The notes under the pieces were generated by a model, which saw only the letters and a program-made list of their open reading frames with translations, made no database searches and was not told the DNA's origin. From Lawsonibacter sp. (GTDB lineage: Bacteria; Bacillota; Clostridia; Oscillospirales; Oscillospiraceae): DNA of 14,858 nt. Numbering within the stretch: position 1 is the stretch's first letter; each line of letters opens with the position of its first letter. Below are positions 6,081 to 13,801 of this stretch, piece after piece. The position numbers and the translations under genes were made by a program. The DNA is taken from assembly GCA_022798155.1 (NCBI GenBank), contig JAAWLY010000037.1, positions 1-14,858 of the forward strand, read 5' to 3'.

Positions 6081-6794
6081 ATGAACCGAAAGACCCTGGC
6101 CGCCGCTTTTCCGGTGACAGTCCCTGTGCTTATGGGCTATCTGGCCATTGGGATGGCCTTTGGGCTGATGCTCCAGGCCATCGGCTACGGGGCGGGTTGG
6201 GCCCTGCTGATGAGCGCGGTCATCTATGCCGGCTCCGGCCAATATCTGGGGGTGTCTCTGCTGGCGGCGGGGGCGCCCCTGACTCAGGTAGCCTTCCTCA
6301 CTCTGATGGTCAACTTCCGCCACCTGGTCTATGGCCTGTCTATGCTGGAGAAATTCCGGGGGATGGGGCTGCGCAAGTTCTATATGATCTTTTCCCTCAC
6401 CGATGAGACTTATGCCCTGCTCTCCTCCGCCCAGGCCCCGGAGGGGGTGGAGGAACACGACTTTTTTTTCTGTGTAGCCCTGCTGGACCAGAGCTACTGG
6501 GTGCTGGGGTCGGTAATCGGGTCTCTGCTGGGTTCCGCCCTGGGCTTTGACACCACAGGAGTGGATTTTGCCATGACGGCCCTGTTCCTGGTCATCGCCG
6601 TGGGCCAGTGGAAGGCGGCGGGCAGTCACCTGCCCGCCCTGCTGGGGGGCGCGGCCACCCTGGCCAGCCTGCTTATTGTGGGGGCGGAGGATATGCTCCT
6701 GCCCGCCTTGGCTATGATTGTCATTGTACTGACCCTGCTTCGGCCCCGGCTGGAGGAAAAACACGCAAGAGAGGAGGAAACGCCATGCCCCTGA
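6081..6794 (+). CDS. azlC: AzlC family branched-chain amino acid exporter, large subunit
   Basis: A 237-residue integral membrane protein. AzlC with AzlD forms an exporter of branched-chain amino acids and analogues (also known as BrnF/BrnE or YgaZ/YgaH). Seen: the family opening FPVTVPVLMGYLAIGMAFGL (10-29), a MSAVIYAGSGQY segment (44-55), VNFRHLVYGLSM at 77-88, and several further hydrophobic spans (about 136-155, 162-176, 185-221), followed by a charged tail. GAGGTG lies ten bases before the ATG. Its last ten bases overlap azlD, which suggests translational coupling. An ATG at 6068 is in another frame and is not used. Confidence 0.92.
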   Translation: MNRKTLAAAFPVTVPVLMGYLAIGMAFGLMLQAIGYGAGWALLMSAVIYAGSGQYLGVSLLAAGAPLTQVAFLTLMVNFRHLVYGLSMLEKFRGMGLRKFYMIFSLTDETYALLSSAQAPEGVEEHDFFFCVALLDQSYWVLGSVIGSLLGSALGFDTTGVDFAMTALFLVIAVGQWKAAGSHLPALLGGAATLASLLIVGAEDMLLPALAMIVIVLTLLRPRLEEKHAREEETPCP

Positions 6795-7120
6795 CTCCTG
6801 TACAGACCCTGGCCTCCATCGCCGTGATGGCGGTGGTAACCTTCCTCACCCGAGCTCTGCCTTTTCTCCTCTTCGACCGGGGGGACCATCCCCCTAAGCT
6901 GGTGCTCTATCTGGGCCGGGTGCTGCCCCCGGCCATTATCGCCATGCTCATCGTGTACTGCCTCAAGGGTGTTACCTTCGCCGCCCCAGAGGGTTGGGTT
7001 CCGCCTCTGGCGGCCGGCTTGGCCGCCGTGCTCCTCCATCTTTGGAAGGGCAACGACCTGCTCTCCATTTTTGGGGCCACAGTGCTGTATATGGTGCTGG
7101 TGCAGGGGGTGTTTGGCTGA
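6785..7120 (+). CDS. azlD: AzlD family branched-chain amino acid exporter, small subunit
   Basis: A 111-residue, four-helix hydrophobic partner of AzlC. Seen: FLTRALPFLLF near residues 20-30 (the conserved family signature around the first helix), LGRVLPPAIIAMLIVYCL at about 43-60, a WVPPLAAGLAAVLLHLW helix, and LLSIFGATVLYMVL at the end. The ATG at 6785 lies within the azlC 3' end and has AGGAGG seven bases upstream. The length is usual. The stop TGA abuts the next gene's ATG with no gap. Confidence 0.92.
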   Translation: MPLTPVQTLASIAVMAVVTFLTRALPFLLFDRGDHPPKLVLYLGRVLPPAIIAMLIVYCLKGVTFAAPEGWVPPLAAGLAAVLLHLWKGNDLLSIFGATVLYMVLVQGVFG

Positions 7121-7855
7121 ATGTCCAACGTTTTGATTACCGGCGCCTCCCGGGGCATCGGCGCGGCCGCGGCCCGGCTCTTCGCCCGGGAGGGCTGGGA
7201 TGTGGCCATCCACTACAACCGCAGCGGCGGTAAGGCCCTGGAGCTGTCCGGCGAGCTGTTGAAGCTGGGGGGAAGGGCCGTCCCCGTGCAGGCGGATGTG
7301 TCCGACCCGGAGCAGGCCGCCCGGGCGGTGCGGGAGGCGGAAGCGGCCCTGGGCGGGCTGGACGCCGTTGTGTGCAATGCGGGGACCGCTCTGCCCCAGC
7401 AGCTGCTCACCGACACCACAGACGAGGAGTGGCGGCGGGTAATGGGGGCGGACTTGGACGGGGTCTTTTATATCCTCCGGGCGGCCATACCGGGCATGGT
7501 GCGGCAGAAGCGGGGGGCTATCGTGACGGTGTCCTCCATGTGGGGGGTGACGGGGGGCTCCTGCGAGGCGCCTTACTCTGCCGCCAAGGCGGGGGTAATC
7601 GGACTGACAAAGGCCCTGGCCAAGGAGCTGGGCCCCTCCCATATCCGGGTGAACTGCGTGGCACCGGGGGTGATCAGCACCGGGATGAACCGCCATCTCT
7701 CCCCCGAGGATTTAGAAGCGCTGAGTGAGGAGACTCCCCTGGGCCGGATCGGGGCGCCGGATGAGGTGGCCCAGGCCATCTGGTTTTTGGCCTCGGACCG
7801 CGCCCGCTTTCTCACCGGGCAGGTAGTGAATGTGGACGGCGGCATGGTCATCTGA
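7121..7855 (+). CDS. Short-chain dehydrogenase, probable EF-P 5-aminopentanone reductase (YmfI/FabG-like)
   Basis: A 244-residue NAD(P)H-dependent SDR. Seen: TGASRGIG at 7-14 (cofactor loop), a basic HYNRSGGKA at 31-39 suggesting NADPH, CNAG at 85-88, catalytic S139, Y152 and K156 (YSAAK), APGVISTGM, and the usual end LTGQVVNVDGGM. The VSSMWGVTGGSCEAPYSAAK region resembles the SSIWG-x-x-GASxExxYS segment I associate with YmfI enzymes, which finish the 5-aminopentanol modification of elongation factor P. Classical FabG (fatty-acid synthesis) is the alternative, but no fatty-acid gene is nearby. The position of the usual tetrad Asn (before L-x-G) is D111, a common variant. The ATG directly follows the azlD stop, with AGGGGGT ten bases upstream. 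Confidence 0.85.
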   Translation: MSNVLITGASRGIGAAAARLFAREGWDVAIHYNRSGGKALELSGELLKLGGRAVPVQADVSDPEQAARAVREAEAALGGLDAVVCNAGTALPQQLLTDTTDEEWRRVMGADLDGVFYILRAAIPGMVRQKRGAIVTVSSMWGVTGGSCEAPYSAAKAGVIGLTKALAKELGPSHIRVNCVAPGVISTGMNRHLSPEDLEALSEETPLGRIGAPDEVAQAIWFLASDRARFLTGQVVNVDGGMVI

Positions 7856-7896
7856 GCCGGACACAGAAATTTAAGATTTTATTCCCTATTTTTCAG

Positions 7897-7925
7897 TTGT
7901 AAAAGCGAAAAAAACTTGATATAAT
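7897..7925 (+). promoter_or_regulatory. Strong sigma-A promoter with extended -10
   Basis: TTGTAA (7897-7902), a 17-base spacer and a perfect TATAAT (7920-7925) preceded by TG at 7917-7918. It lies in an AT-rich stretch after the SDR gene, where I see no terminator hairpin, so read-through from azlC-azlD-SDR is also possible. The predicted leader is about 50 bases. Confidence 0.8.
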
Positions 7926-7984
7926 AAACCATCCATAAGATTGTGTTGAAAAAATTTCCAATCAGGTTATTTTGGAGGGGCGCT

Positions 7985-9067
7985 ATGGGTCGTTCCAACC
8001 GGGATGTTGGCGGCTATCGGGGCCGCAGAACTATAACAGATATTTTACGGGGCATTGCCATCGTTCTTGCGGTGGCGGTGGTTCTTGTGCTGGCCGGGGT
8101 GCTCTATCTTCAGCGATATCTGGTCTATACTGACGATGGCGTAAAGCTGGACCTGCCTCCGTTTTTGCAGATGTTCCGCCAGGAGGACGGAGAGCAGGGC
8201 GGCTCCGCCAGCCCCCCGGAGCTGCCGGATATCAGCCTGACGGAGGACCCCGATGCCAGTCAGCCGGAGCCGGAGCCCGAGCCTGAGCCGCCCGGGTTTG
8301 CCCTGTCCCTCGCTGTGGACGAGATAGTAAACGGGACGGCCGCTGTCCGGCTGGAGGAGACGGGGGCGCAGGCCGTCATCCTGGAGGTAAAGGACCGGAT
8401 GGGGCAGCTGAGCTGGCCCTCGGAGCAGACCATCGCCGGCTGGTCCCATGTTAACGGACAGCAGGCGGCGGCCGACGCCCTGCGGCAGTGGAACCAGGGC
8501 GAGGTGTATACCATCGCTCGGGTCCACTGCTTCCGAGACGACACGGTTCCCTATTATAACAACCGTCTGGCTCTGCGCTGGGCGGGCACCGAGTGGAACT
8601 GGCGGGACGAGCTGGGTCTGCGCTGGACCAGCCCCGCCCAGGAGGACATCCGTGCCTATAACGCCGCGCTGTGCGGAGAGCTGGCGGCCATGGGCTTTGA
8701 CGAGATCGTACTGGAGGAGTTCTACTTCCCCGTCACAGGCAAGCTGGACACCATCCGGCGGGGAGACTCCTATAACCCCAGCCAGTTTACCGCCCAGGTA
8801 GAGGATTTCCTGACTCGGGCGCAGCAGGCGGCGGAGCCCTATGGCGCTAAGATTTCCCTGCGGATCCCGGCGGGGGTGCTGGGAGAGGGGAGCGCCGCCA
8901 GCGGCCTGACGCCCGAGATGCTGGAGCGGTTTGGATACCGGATCTGGGGCGACCGGGAGGGGCTGTCGGCCCTGCCGGAGCTGGAGGGGGAACGGATGGT
9001 ACAGATTGTCCCCCAGGCCGAGGAAAACCGGGAGCTGTTCCAAGCGGTTATCCCTCAGCCAGAATAG
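7985..9067 (+). CDS. Membrane-anchored putative glycoside hydrolase-like protein (DUF4015-like)
   Basis: A 360-residue protein with a cytoplasmic basic N-terminus, one membrane helix (about 23-42), a long extracytoplasmic linker with a Pro-Glu run (94-103), and a globular domain from about 105. VYTIARVHCFRD (174-185), a WTSPAQEDIRAYN segment (214-226) and GFDEIVLEEFYFP (237-249) follow the pattern of DUF4015/TIM-barrel putative glycoside hydrolases, where a helix before an acidic FDEI-x-x-D strand is conserved. E244 or E245 would sit at the expected acidic site. This is fold-level recognition; no substrate can be named. Start: ATG at 7985 has GGAGGGG four bases upstream. An in-frame GTG at 7943 would add 14 residues but has no ribosome site. 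It is a single-gene unit between its own promoter and terminator. Confidence 0.62.
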   Translation: MGRSNRDVGGYRGRRTITDILRGIAIVLAVAVVLVLAGVLYLQRYLVYTDDGVKLDLPPFLQMFRQEDGEQGGSASPPELPDISLTEDPDASQPEPEPEPEPPGFALSLAVDEIVNGTAAVRLEETGAQAVILEVKDRMGQLSWPSEQTIAGWSHVNGQQAAADALRQWNQGEVYTIARVHCFRDDTVPYYNNRLALRWAGTEWNWRDELGLRWTSPAQEDIRAYNAALCGELAAMGFDEIVLEEFYFPVTGKLDTIRRGDSYNPSQFTAQVEDFLTRAQQAAEPYGAKISLRIPAGVLGEGSAASGLTPEMLERFGYRIWGDREGLSALPELEGERMVQIVPQAEENRELFQAVIPQPE

Positions 9068-9076
9068 GGCAGCGCG

Positions 9077-9111
9077 ATGCCGCCCGGCCGGAAACGGCCG
9101 GGCGGCATTTT
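9077..9111 (+). terminator. Intrinsic terminator with GAAA tetraloop
   Basis: A 14-bp perfect stem (9077-9090 with 9095-9108) closes on GAAA (9091-9094) and runs into four T. It begins ten bases after the stop of the preceding gene and insulates the ATPase operon from it. Confidence 0.92.
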
Positions 9112-9137
9112 GTGCAAAATGAAAAAAGTGTTAAAAT
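9110..9137 (+). promoter_or_regulatory. Weak candidate upstream promoter for the ATPase operon
   Basis: TTGTGC (9110-9115), a 16-base spacer and TAAAAT (9132-9137) with TG at 9129-9130. The -35 box is poor and overlaps the terminator tail. It is listed as a possible second promoter; the one at 9186-9214 is better. Confidence 0.3.
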
Positions 9138-9185
9138 ACAAGGCATTGCCAAAGAATTGCCTAGGGAAAACAGCGGAAAAAGGCC

Positions 9186-9214
9186 TTGATTTTTTGGGGA
9201 AACTTTACTACAAT
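9186..9214 (+). promoter_or_regulatory. Main candidate promoter of the V-type ATPase operon
   Basis: TTGATT (9186-9191), a 17-base spacer and TACAAT (9209-9214). The predicted start is near 9221, giving a leader of about 45 bases before the ATG at 9266. The leader carries AGGTGG (9253-9258). Confidence 0.7.
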
Positions 9215-9265
9215 AATATGGTAGCGCATATCCTCATTTTTTCAAGCAAAAAAGGTGGTGAAAAC

Positions 9266-9580
9266 ATGGCATTGGAAGCGATTCAGACGGTCGCCCAGGC
9301 AGAGGCCAAGGCGAAGGCGGACCGGGAGGCCGCAGCGGTCCAAGCAAAGCAGAAACTGGCAGAGGCTCAGCGCGAGGCCAATCAGACTGCGGAGCAGGCC
9401 CGGCAGCAGGCCAGGGAGGAGGCCCGTCTTATGATGTCCCAGGCAGAGGAGAAGGCGGCGCAGGCCACTCGGGAGGAGCTGGAACGGGCCAAGGCAGATT
9501 GCGAAACGCTGAAGCAAAATGCTCAGGGCCGGCTTGAGGAGGCCGCACAGCTCATTGTTGGAAGGGTCGTGGAACAGTAA
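9266..9580 (+). CDS. ntpF: V/A-type ATPase peripheral-stalk subunit (G/H, NtpF-like)
   Basis: A 104-residue protein, almost all one long charged helix rich in Ala, Glu, Gln, Lys and Arg from about residue 5 to 95, typical of the G/H subunit that pairs with subunit E to form the peripheral stalk (the stator). Sequence identity in this family is low, so the call rests on length, coiled-coil composition and being first in an ntp-ordered operon (E. hirae ntpF; archaeal ahaH). The ATG at 9266 has AGGTGG seven bases upstream. An in-frame ATG at 9077 lies inside a terminator stem and upstream of the promoter, so it is rejected. The stop TAA overlaps the next ATG by one base. Confidence 0.85.
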   Translation: MALEAIQTVAQAEAKAKADREAAAVQAKQKLAEAQREANQTAEQARQQAREEARLMMSQAEEKAAQATREELERAKADCETLKQNAQGRLEEAAQLIVGRVVEQ

Positions 9581-11526
9581 TGGCCATAGTAAAAATGAAA
9601 CGCCTGCACATGGTGGGTATGGTCAGCGATCAGGAGAAGCTGCTCCGTCTGCTCCAGCATATGGGCTGCGTGGAGATTGTCCAGCCTGAGACGGATCAGG
9701 AGGACCCTGTGTGGACCGGCCTGGTCCAGCCGGAGGGGGGCGGTCTTGCCGCGGCCCGCGAGGAGAAGACCCAGGCTGAGCGGGCCCTGGAGGTGCTCAA
9801 GCGGTATGCCCCTGTGAAAAGTGGGCTGCTTGCGCCCAAGCCCGACGTGCAGGAGGGCGAGCTGCTGGACGAGGAGCGGGCCCAACGGGCCCGTCAGGCC
9901 GCTAAGGAGGTCAACGATCTGGACCGGCAGCTGGCCGCCATCCGCGCCGAGGAGAACAAGCTGGAAACCCAGAAGGAGGTGCTGCGGCCCTGGCTGGACC
10001 TGGACCTGCCTCTGGAGACCAGCTCTACCCCCCAGGTGACCATCCAGCTGGGTACCCTGCCCGCCAACCTGCCTATGAATCAGGCGGAGGGAGAGGTCCG
10101 GGCCGCCGGTGAGCTGGCACAGCTCACCGAGGTGCACACCGAACGGGACTTCCACTACTGTATGCTGGTGTGTCACGCCAGCCAGGCAGAGGGTGTTTTG
10201 GAGGCGCTGAAGGGACTGGGCTGGTCCCGGGCCAACCTGCGGGACTGGACGGGCACCGCGGCGGAAAACCTGGACCGCCTGGACCAGAAGACCAAAGCGC
10301 TAAGGGAGGAGACCGCCTCCATCGAGGAGAAGCTGTCCGGTATGGGTGAGCTCACCGCACCTCTGCGGCAGCTGTCCGACCTGGCCGGCGTCAACGCCAG
10401 CCGGGAGGAGTCCCGGGAAAGGCTGCTGGGTACCGAACAGACCTTCCTGCTGGAGGGCTGGGTGCCCGAGGAGAGCTGGCCCGCCCTGAAACAGGAGCTG
10501 GAGAAGTACCCCTGCGCCTGTGAGGTGAACGACCCGGCCCCGGAGGAGTATCCCCAGGTGCCGGTGCGGCTGAAAAACAACTGGTTTACCAAGCCGCTGA
10601 ACATGGTTACCGACATGTATTCCCTGCCGGCCTACGGTTCGCTGGACCCCAACCCCCTGATGGCCCCCTTCTTCATCCTGTTCTACGGGATGATGATGGC
10701 GGACATGGGCTATGGACTGGTGATGATGATTGCCGCCCTGGTGGTCATCAAAAAGGCCAGACCTGACGGAGCCACTATGCGGTATATGATGCCCCTGCTG
10801 GGACTGTGCGGCGTGAGTACCTTCCTGTGGGGGGCGGCCACTGGCGGCTTCTTCGGGGACCTGATCCCCCAGCTGATGAGCATTGTCACCGGCGGAGACG
10901 TGGCGGACTATGCCCTGCCCAAGCTGTTTGACCCCCTGGATAAGGCGGTGAACGTGCTGGTGGGCGCGCTGGTTCTGGGTGTGGTACAGATTTTCACCGG
11001 CATGGCCGTGAGCATGTACAAGCAGATTAAAGCCGGCGAAACTATGGCCGCCCTGTGCAACGAGGGGGCATGGTACCTGGTGTTCGTCCTGGCCGGCGTG
11101 GCCGCGGTGAGCGGACAGGTCACCCCCTGCGTCATTGCCATCCTGATTGTCCTGGTGCTGACCCAGAGCTATGGTAAAAAGGGCATCGTGGGCAAGGCCA
11201 TGGGCGTCTTCGGTTCGCTGTACAACAACATCACCGGCTATTTCAGCGACATTCTCTCCTATTCCCGGCTGATGGCTCTGATGCTGGCCGGCGCGGTGAC
11301 CGCTCAGGTATTCAACACCCTGGGCGCCATGACCGGCAACGTGATTGCGTTCTTTATCATCGCCATGGTGGGCAACGCACTGAACTTTGCCCTGAATATT
11401 CTAGGCTGCTTTGTCCATGACATGCGTCTGCAGTGCCTGGAGTATTTCGGGCGGTTCTATGAGGACGGCGGAAAGCCCTTCCGTCCTCTGGATCTTGATA
11501 CCAAATACTATAAAGTGGTAAAATAA
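9580..11526 (+). CDS. ntpI: V/A-type ATPase subunit I (subunit a), membrane stator
   Basis: A 648-residue membrane stator subunit that forms the ion half-channels against the K ring. Residues 1 to about 340 form the cytoplasmic arm (opening MAIVKMKRLHMVGM, with coiled-coil stretches around 50-145 and 230-270) that holds the peripheral stalks. From about 360 follow the membrane helices: MAPFFILFYGMMMADMGYG at about 361-379, GAATGGFFGDLIP, VLVGALVLGVVQIF, WYLVFVLAGVAAV, and the paired C-terminal helices. R563 in LSYSRLMAL and R616 in VHDMRLQCLEYF are the conserved arginines known in this family to face the rotor carboxylate. The length is typical. It starts in a TAATG overlap with ntpF, pointing to coupled translation. 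Confidence 0.96.
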   Translation: MAIVKMKRLHMVGMVSDQEKLLRLLQHMGCVEIVQPETDQEDPVWTGLVQPEGGGLAAAREEKTQAERALEVLKRYAPVKSGLLAPKPDVQEGELLDEERAQRARQAAKEVNDLDRQLAAIRAEENKLETQKEVLRPWLDLDLPLETSSTPQVTIQLGTLPANLPMNQAEGEVRAAGELAQLTEVHTERDFHYCMLVCHASQAEGVLEALKGLGWSRANLRDWTGTAAENLDRLDQKTKALREETASIEEKLSGMGELTAPLRQLSDLAGVNASREESRERLLGTEQTFLLEGWVPEESWPALKQELEKYPCACEVNDPAPEEYPQVPVRLKNNWFTKPLNMVTDMYSLPAYGSLDPNPLMAPFFILFYGMMMADMGYGLVMMIAALVVIKKARPDGATMRYMMPLLGLCGVSTFLWGAATGGFFGDLIPQLMSIVTGGDVADYALPKLFDPLDKAVNVLVGALVLGVVQIFTGMAVSMYKQIKAGETMAALCNEGAWYLVFVLAGVAAVSGQVTPCVIAILIVLVLTQSYGKKGIVGKAMGVFGSLYNNITGYFSDILSYSRLMALMLAGAVTAQVFNTLGAMTGNVIAFFIIAMVGNALNFALNILGCFVHDMRLQCLEYFGRFYEDGGKPFRPLDLDTKYYKVVK

Positions 11527-11541
11527 AAGGAGGAAATCATT

Positions 11542-12075
11542 ATGACTGACATTTCATTGGCTCTGGAAGCGACCCAACTGGGAACTCTCTTCGGCGGCTT
11601 TGGCGGCCTGGCCCTGGCTCTTCTGGGTGCTGGCCTGGCCGTGGGCCTGAGCTGCGTGGGCTCCGCCAAGGGCACCGGCATCGCCGGCGAGGCGGGCACC
11701 GGCCTTTTAAGCGAGGACCCCAGCAAATCCGGTAAGGTCATGGTCCTTCAGCTGCTCCCCGGTACCCAGGGCCTGTACGGCATGGTGGTGTGGTTCTTCG
11801 CCATCAACAGCATGGGTCTGCTGGGCGGCGATTTCACCACCCTGCTCAGCGAGATGACCGTTTCCAGAGGTATGGCCTACTTTGCCGCCTGCATGCCCAT
11901 GGCGCTGGGCGGATTGCTGTCCGCCATCGCCCAGGGCCGCGTGGCCGCCGGTTCCATCAACATTCTGGCCAAAAAGCCCGACGACTGGTCCAAGGGCCTG
12001 ATCCTGTGCGGCATCGTGGAGTTCTACGCCATCCTGTCCCTGCTGGCCTCCATGCTGATGCTGCTGCAGTTCTAA
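11542..12075 (+). CDS. ntpK: V/A-type ATPase rotor ring subunit K, Na+-binding type
   Basis: A 177-residue four-helix proteolipid made of two fused hairpins (helices at about 14-39, 66-92, 110-131 and 151-175). Residues matching the E. hirae NtpK sodium site are all present: L72, T75 and Q76 in LLPGTQGLYG (E. hirae L61, T64, Q65), Q131 in AIAQG (Q110) and the ion-carrying E160 in VEFYAIL (E139). Spacing is preserved within each pair. The loop between helices 2 and 3 is ten residues longer. Only the second hairpin has the carboxylate, as in V-type rings. AAGGAGG lies eight bases before the ATG, the strongest site in the operon, fitting a subunit needed in many copies. Confidence 0.96.
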   Translation: MTDISLALEATQLGTLFGGFGGLALALLGAGLAVGLSCVGSAKGTGIAGEAGTGLLSEDPSKSGKVMVLQLLPGTQGLYGMVVWFFAINSMGLLGGDFTTLLSEMTVSRGMAYFAACMPMALGGLLSAIAQGRVAAGSINILAKKPDDWSKGLILCGIVEFYAILSLLASMLMLLQF

Positions 12076-12098
12076 TCCCAGGGAAGGGGACTGACAAT

Positions 12099-12785
12099 AT
12101 GGAAGGAATCGAAAAAATCACCGCCAAGGTGGCCCAAGACGCCCAGGCTGACATCGACAGGCTGACAGCGGAGACGGAAGAAAAGGTGCAGGCCATCCGG
12201 GCCGCCGCCGCGGCCCGGGCCCAGCAGGAGGCCAACGACATTGTGGAGAAAGGCCGCATGGCCGCCGCCGAGCGGCTGGAGCGGCTGAGCTCCGCCGCCC
12301 AGATGGAGCGGCGCAAGCTGGAGCTGGGGGCCAAGCAGGAGGTATTGGGCGAGGCCTTCGCCCTGGCGCTGGAAAAGCTGTGCACCTTGCCCGAGAAGGA
12401 ATACATCAGCCTGCTGGCCAAGCTGGCCCTGAAGGCCAGCACCAGCGGCAGGGAGCAGATGATTTTCTCCCAGAAGGACCGGAACACCGTGGGTAAGCAG
12501 GTGGTCATGGCGGTCAACGAGGCCCTGGTGAAGGAGCGGGCTCCCAGCCTGCCCGAGGAGGTTGCCAAGAGCAAGGTAGGCGCCTTTGTGGATAAGCTGG
12601 TCCACAACACCACCGCGGTCGTCACCGGCACCGGCCTGACCCTGAGCGAGGAGACCCGGGACATCAGGGGGGGCTTCATCATGGTGGACGGCGACGTGGA
12701 GATCAACTGCGCCTTCGAGACCCTGGTCCGCCTGCAGCGGGAGCAGATGGAGAAGACGGTTGCTGACGCACTGTTTCAATCGTAA
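12099..12785 (+). CDS. ntpE: V/A-type ATPase subunit E, peripheral stalk
   Basis: A 228-residue stator subunit that pairs with the G/H protein and binds the top of the A3B3 head. Residues 1 to about 95 form a long charged helix (MEGIEKITAK onward, Ala/Glu/Arg-rich). The C-terminal globular domain includes EKEYISLLAKL, an SQKDRN segment, and the family ending with IRGGFIMVDGDVEINCAFETLV. The ATG at 12099 is preceded by AAGGGG nine bases upstream. The open frame extends upstream through ntpK, but the conserved N-terminus and the ribosome site fix the start here. The gap to ntpK is 23 bases. Confidence 0.93.
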   Translation: MEGIEKITAKVAQDAQADIDRLTAETEEKVQAIRAAAAARAQQEANDIVEKGRMAAAERLERLSSAAQMERRKLELGAKQEVLGEAFALALEKLCTLPEKEYISLLAKLALKASTSGREQMIFSQKDRNTVGKQVVMAVNEALVKERAPSLPEEVAKSKVGAFVDKLVHNTTAVVTGTGLTLSEETRDIRGGFIMVDGDVEINCAFETLVRLQREQMEKTVADALFQS

Positions 12786-12802
12786 GGAAGGGGGCATCTA
12801 CT

Positions 12803-13786
12803 TTGTCCCACCGCAAAAAAGATACGGACTATCTGGCCATTTCCGCCCGGATCCGAGCCATGGAGAATAGGCTGCTCACCCGGGAGCGGATGGACCGGAT
12901 GATCGAGGCCCGGGACAACGCCGAGGCCATGAAGATTCTCGCCGAGTGTGGCTACGCTGAGGGTCCCTTAGACGCTGTTCTGGGTCAGGCCCGGGCGGAG
13001 GTCTTCAAGGACATGGAGCAGGGGGCGCCCGACCCCCGGCTGGTGGAAGTCTTCCAGATCAAGTACGACTACCACAACGCCAAGACCATCATCAAGGCCC
13101 AGGCACAGGGAGTCGCCCCAGAGCGGCTGCTGCTGGCCGGAGGCCGCTACGACCCCGCCCAGCTGTGGGACGGCTGGAAGCGGGAGGCCCTCACCGGAGT
13201 GGACGAGGCCTTCAAGAAGGCCATGGAGCAGGCTCAGGCCGCCCTGGCCGAGGGGGGCGACCCCCAGCGCTCCGACCTGATTCTGGACCGGGCCTGCTAC
13301 GCCGAAATGGCCCGGCTGGCCCAGGAACTGCAAAGCTCCTTCCTCCAGGGCTATGTCCGCCTGTCGGTGGATGTGGCCAACCTGCGCACCGCCGTCCGGG
13401 TCCACCGGATGGGCCGTGAGGGCGACTTCCTGCGCCAGGTGCTGCTGCCCGGGGGAAATGTGTCCGAGACGGCTATCGCCGCCGCCCGGGGGGACGCCCT
13501 GGGCGAGGTGTTCCGGTCCGGGCCGCTGGCTCAGGCCGCCGACCTGGGGGCCAAGCTGACCCAGCCGGAAGGGGGCGCCCTCACCGCCTTTGAGCGGGAG
13601 TGCGACAATGCCCTCACCGCATACCTGGCCGCCGCCCGCCGCGTCCCCTTCGGGGAAGAGGCGGTCATCGGCTACCTGTACGCCAAAGAGCTGGAGTTCA
13701 CCGCTATCCGGGCCATCTTCGCCGGACGGGCGGCGGGGCTGGATGGGGAGACCATCCGCTCCCGGCTCCGGGAAACCTATGTGTAA
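12803..13786 (+). CDS. ntpC: V/A-type ATPase subunit C (V-ATPase d-like), rotor socket
   Basis: A 327-residue protein that links the central stalk to the membrane ring. Seen: the N-terminal DYLAISARIRAMENRLL (9-25), matching the family's opening helix, VFQIKYDYHNAKTIIKA (the conserved DYHNxK segment), a repeat-like central region with LQGYVRLSVDVANLRTAVR, and the ending FGEEAVIGYLYAKELEFTAIRAIFAGRAAGL with IRSRLRETYV, a good family match. Start: TTG at 12803 with GGAAGGGGG eight bases upstream. The next ATG (12860) would delete the conserved helix, so TTG is chosen. The gap to ntpE is 17 bases. Confidence 0.93.
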   Translation: MSHRKKDTDYLAISARIRAMENRLLTRERMDRMIEARDNAEAMKILAECGYAEGPLDAVLGQARAEVFKDMEQGAPDPRLVEVFQIKYDYHNAKTIIKAQAQGVAPERLLLAGGRYDPAQLWDGWKREALTGVDEAFKKAMEQAQAALAEGGDPQRSDLILDRACYAEMARLAQELQSSFLQGYVRLSVDVANLRTAVRVHRMGREGDFLRQVLLPGGNVSETAIAAARGDALGEVFRSGPLAQAADLGAKLTQPEGGALTAFERECDNALTAYLAAARRVPFGEEAVIGYLYAKELEFTAIRAIFAGRAAGLDGETIRSRLRETYV

Positions 13787-13801
13787 GGGGGTGGGGTAGA
13801 T

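Noticed and set aside
8269..8290. Short GAGCCG/GAGCCC tandem repeats that could suggest a repeat array
   Set aside because: They only encode the Pro-Glu linker of the membrane-anchored protein; too short and in frame for any CRISPR or VNTR claim beyond this.
9077..9265. N-terminal extension of the first ATPase gene to an ATG at 9077
   Set aside because: That ATG is in the stem of an intrinsic terminator and upstream of the operon promoter; the ATG at 9266 has a good ribosome site and gives the usual length.
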